From: JAWKMZ01 sp041391965
Lineage (GTDB): Bacteria > Bacteroidota > Bacteroidia > Flavobacteriales > Flavobacteriaceae
Assembly: GCA_041391965.1 (NCBI GenBank)
Contig: JAWKMZ010000002.1
Span: 310,001-374,000 of the forward strand
Direction of reading: 5' to 3'
DNA: 64,000 nt
Below, piece after piece: positions 61,805-64,000 of the stretch; position 1 is the stretch's first letter; every line of letters begins with the position of its first letter. Position numbers and translations under genes: made by a program. Under the pieces are notes generated by a model, which ran no database searches, was not told the origin of the DNA, and worked only from the letters and a program-made list of their open reading frames with translations.

Positions 61805-61878
61805 GGCTGCGTAGCTCAATTGGATAGAGCACTGGATTTCGGCTCCAGCGGTTGTAGGTTCGACTCCTATCGCAGTCA
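61805..61878 (+). tRNA. tRNA-Arg (TCG)
   Basis: A 74 nt cloverleaf. The acceptor stem is GGCTGCG / CGCAGTC with one G:T pair, and the D arm GCTC/GAGC. The anticodon stem is CTGGA/TCCAG around TTTCGGC with anticodon TCG (reads CGA and probably other CGN codons). The T arm is GTAGG/CCTAT around TTCGACT. CCA is not encoded (the gene is followed by CTAAA), unlike tRNA-Phe in this window. TGCCTTTG 10 bp upstream is one base from a -7 element. Confidence 0.97.
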
Positions 61879-61882
61879 CTAA

Positions 61883-61924
61883 AAAACCTCTTACAGCATG
61901 TTTTGCAATTAAGAGGTTTTTTTG
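61883..61924 (+). terminator. Terminator after tRNA-Arg
   Basis: An inverted repeat, AAACCTCTTA / TAAGAGGTTT, with a loop of about 14 nt, followed by a run of T's, directly after the tRNA. Confidence 0.85.
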
Positions 61925-62010
61925 TTTTTCATTATAACACTATTTTGTTGGTGCGCTTATAGTATAATATCTTCAAGGCGTTTGCAGTCTTTTATTTGAG
62001 TTTTAAAAAC

Positions 62011-62018
62011 TATATTTG
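62011..62018 (+). promoter_or_regulatory. -7 element before the TPR/AraC regulator
   Basis: TATATTTG, a full TAnnTTTG match, lies 39 bp before the ATG at 62058. TTG triplets at 61982 and 61996 sit at spacers of 26 and 12 nt, so the -33 part is imperfect. Confidence 0.45.
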
Positions 62019-62057
62019 TGTTTATCAAATTTTACTAATAACAATGTGATTAAAAAA

Positions 62058-63626
62058 ATGAGGCTATGTTGCACATATTTATGTAATAACAAAACTATAA
62101 TTGTTTTATTTATAGCCTTTTGTTTTGGAAACTTTGTTTGTTCTCAAAACAGCGATTTGTTTAAAAAAGCAACCGAATTAGTTTACTCAAACCCTGACGA
62201 AGCAATTAAAATAGGAGAGCATATTCTAAAATCGACTTCCAAAATAGATGCAAAAGCACCAATTAACTTAATGATTTCTAAAAGTTATCTTGCAAAAGGA
62301 GACTACAACCAAGCCATAACCTTTGCGTTTGAAAGTGGTAAACAAGTGTCAGATATTGATGTACAAACACAAATAGAAATTAATCTTTTAAAATCAGAGC
62401 TTTTAAGAATTCTTTATCTGAGTAACCAATCTTTAAAATATTTAGAATTAGCTAAAGAACGTCTGCCAAATTTAAAGCTAAAAAGCATTAGAGATTCATT
62501 AAATTGTAATATTCATTTGACACTTGTCAATTTGTATTTAGATAAAAATGAAAACCAAAAAGCCTTAGACTTAATTAGAACCACCAATAAGCAATTTGAT
62601 GCTTTTTTAGAAACTCATTCAGAAGAAAATGAACGTTTGTTTATTGCAAAGTCTAACGTGTTTAGAAAGCTTTCAATGTATGATTCAGCTTACGTATGTA
62701 TGGATAAATTGCAAAACTTATCAAGGTTAGAAACTAATAATAACTTGTTAGATAAAGCATTTGTTTATAATGAACTTGGCCAATTATACATTCAAAAAAA
62801 AGAGTTTAAGAAAAGTGAAGAAATGCTTTTTATTGCTTTGCGTTATGCAGGAATACTTAATAACCCATTATTATTAGAGCAAATTAACAAAAATTTAGCC
62901 ATTAATTATTTAGCATCAGACTACAAAAGCAAGCATAAAGTATATAACGATGAATATTTAACCTTAAACAGAAAGGTTAAATTAATGGAACAAGAGGCTG
63001 TTAATAATGTTTTTAATGTGCTTAATAAACAAAATGAAAACGCTCTATTAAAGCAAGAAAGTAGAAACAATACGGTTGTCTATTTTGTTATTGCTGGTCT
63101 TTTGTTGATTGGTTTAGTTGGACTTTTGGTTTTTGTAAAAAACCAATGGCGTAAAAAACGGCTTAAAGAAATTATCAGATATCTTGAAATTAGCAGAAGT
63201 AATTTTGTTAATATGAAGCCTTCTAAAGTATCTACCACAAAAAAGATAGTGATTCCAGAAGAAACAGAAAATATCATATTATCTAAGCTAAAGCGCTTCG
63301 AAAATTCAAAAAAATTCCTTCAAAAAGATATGTCTTTAGCTGTTTTGTCTGGGCAATTTGAAACTAATACAAAATACTTGTCAGAAATTATTAATAAGCA
63401 TTACCATGACAATTTTAATACATTTATCAATAAATTAAGGATTGATTTTATAATTGACAAGTTAAAGAATGACCCCAATTATATGCATTATAAAATTAGT
63501 TTCTTGGCAGAAGAAAGCGGATTTTCATCCCATAGCAGTTTTGCAACCATATTTAAAACCATTGTTGGAATGTCACCAGGAACATTTATAGATCTTTTAA
63601 GAGAAGAAAGAGAAAAATCTGCTTAA
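62058..63626 (+). CDS. TPR - transmembrane - AraC-type regulator
   Basis: A 522-residue membrane-bound regulator of a type common in Bacteroidota. A signal sequence (IIVLFIAFCFGNFVCSQ) precedes several TPR-like helices (KGDYNQAITFAFES, KEFKKSEEMLFIALRYAG). One TM (VVYFVIAGLLLIGLVGLLVFV) is near residues 338-358. The C-terminus is an AraC HTH domain (LSGQFETNTKYLSEIINKHYHDNFNTFINKLRI ... ISFLAEESGFSSHSSFATIFKTIVGMSPGTFI). Periplasmic TPRs probably sense a ligand or protein. The ATG at 62058 is used; the TTG at 62016 is inside the promoter. Its targets may include the gene starting at 63997. Confidence 0.9.
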   Translation: MRLCCTYLCNNKTIIVLFIAFCFGNFVCSQNSDLFKKATELVYSNPDEAIKIGEHILKSTSKIDAKAPINLMISKSYLAKGDYNQAITFAFESGKQVSDIDVQTQIEINLLKSELLRILYLSNQSLKYLELAKERLPNLKLKSIRDSLNCNIHLTLVNLYLDKNENQKALDLIRTTNKQFDAFLETHSEENERLFIAKSNVFRKLSMYDSAYVCMDKLQNLSRLETNNNLLDKAFVYNELGQLYIQKKEFKKSEEMLFIALRYAGILNNPLLLEQINKNLAINYLASDYKSKHKVYNDEYLTLNRKVKLMEQEAVNNVFNVLNKQNENALLKQESRNNTVVYFVIAGLLLIGLVGLLVFVKNQWRKKRLKEIIRYLEISRSNFVNMKPSKVSTTKKIVIPEETENIILSKLKRFENSKKFLQKDMSLAVLSGQFETNTKYLSEIINKHYHDNFNTFINKLRIDFIIDKLKNDPNYMHYKISFLAEESGFSSHSSFATIFKTIVGMSPGTFIDLLREEREKSA

Positions 63627-64000
63627 AAAATCACATCACATATCGCCTATTAAAAGCAATTATATTCAGTAAAAACATTTCAAAAAATAAGTTTTACTGG
63701 ATTCACTTCTTTTTATTCGAATTCTTTTTTACAAAATTTTTAAGAACGTCATTTTGTAAATAACAGAAAAATAAGGATAGAACATCCTAAAATACCAATC
63801 TAAAATAATTAGTTTGACTCTTTGCTTTATTTTGTTTTAAAAAACTGAAAATCAAGTTTTTAAATAAGAGTTTTTACTTTCAAATTTCGGTAAAAGCAAA
63901 AATCATAAACTTCATATATAGTATTTTAATACATACATTGGTATCATAAAATAGCCAACAAAATAAAATACTACTAATTAATTTAAAACCAAAACAATGA
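63627..64000. other. Non-coding 374 bp ending in the start of the next gene
   Basis: Strongly A+T-rich, with no open frame of note, no RNA gene and no clear terminator after the regulator gene. It has short dyads such as GTATT-tt-AATAC at about 63919-63930. The last bases, AAAACAATGA, look like the ATG (63997) of a rightward gene outside the window, so most of this stretch is probably its promoter and 5' leader. Confidence 0.45.

Overview
The window comes from the chromosome of a member of the Flavobacteriaceae (Bacteroidota). The evidence is low G+C, Bacteroidota-type -7 elements (TAnnTTTG), a flavobacterial mra operator, a dcw cluster without murF or ddl, a GYDIA-type GHMP kinase next to HMG-CoA reductase, and a TPR/AraC membrane regulator. 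Genus and species cannot be decided from the sequence alone. I found no insertion sequence, prophage or CRISPR array.

Left part (1-7.9 kb): a truncated FAD/NAD(P) oxidoreductase and a GH113-like lipoprotein, then a leftward operon (7861 to 1934) that I read as arsenosugar biosynthesis. It holds an AhpD-like protein, the radical SAM protein ArsS, a rhodanese, a CofC-like TIGR04282 glycosyltransferase/nucleotidyltransferase, a purine nucleoside phosphorylase, a sterol-desaturase-family membrane enzyme, a DUF547 lipoprotein and a TIGR04283 glycosyltransferase. The phosphorylase carries two MTAP-like substitutions that would suit a 5'-modified adenosine such as the ArsS product. The arsenite methyltransferase ArsM is not in the window.

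8.0-21.0 kb: a purine catabolism region. Rightward genes encode XdhC, an unrecognised polytopic membrane protein and a THEP1-like P-loop NTPase. A long leftward operon (20969 to 10415) encodes guanine deaminase, both xanthine dehydrogenase subunits, allantoinase, allantoicase, the membrane urate hydroxylase PuuD with a cytochrome c tail, a fused OHCU decarboxylase/HIU hydrolase and a DUF6986 protein of the CitE/HpcH fold. Together they convert guanine to ureidoglycolate plus urea. DUF6986 is a candidate for handling the C2 product. Four degenerate palindromic elements of about 75-90 bp punctuate the gene ends here.

21.1-31.4 kb: tRNA-Phe, coaX, a FadL-like outer membrane protein, a TPR protein, lptC, a small membrane protein, a CNNM/CBS protein, ppiD, and a leftward mevalonate-pathway pair. 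31.6-45.3 kb: two POT peptide transporters, a secreted thioredoxin, then leftward comEC, an NlpC/P60 lipoprotein, lpxB, a small membrane protein and surE. Rightward follow a C-terminal processing protease and an OppC-like permease, then leftward engB and an alpha/beta hydrolase.

45.5-61.2 kb: the complete mra/dcw operon mraZ-rsmH-ftsL-ftsI-murE-mraY-murD-ftsW-murG-murC-ftsQ-ftsA-ftsZ, preceded by three tandem MraZ boxes and closed by a strong terminator. It makes the lipid-linked peptidoglycan precursor and the divisome core. Several of its genes use TTG or GTG starts. Then come a YqeY-like protein, tRNA-Arg, a TPR-TM-AraC regulator and the start codon of a gene that leaves the window.
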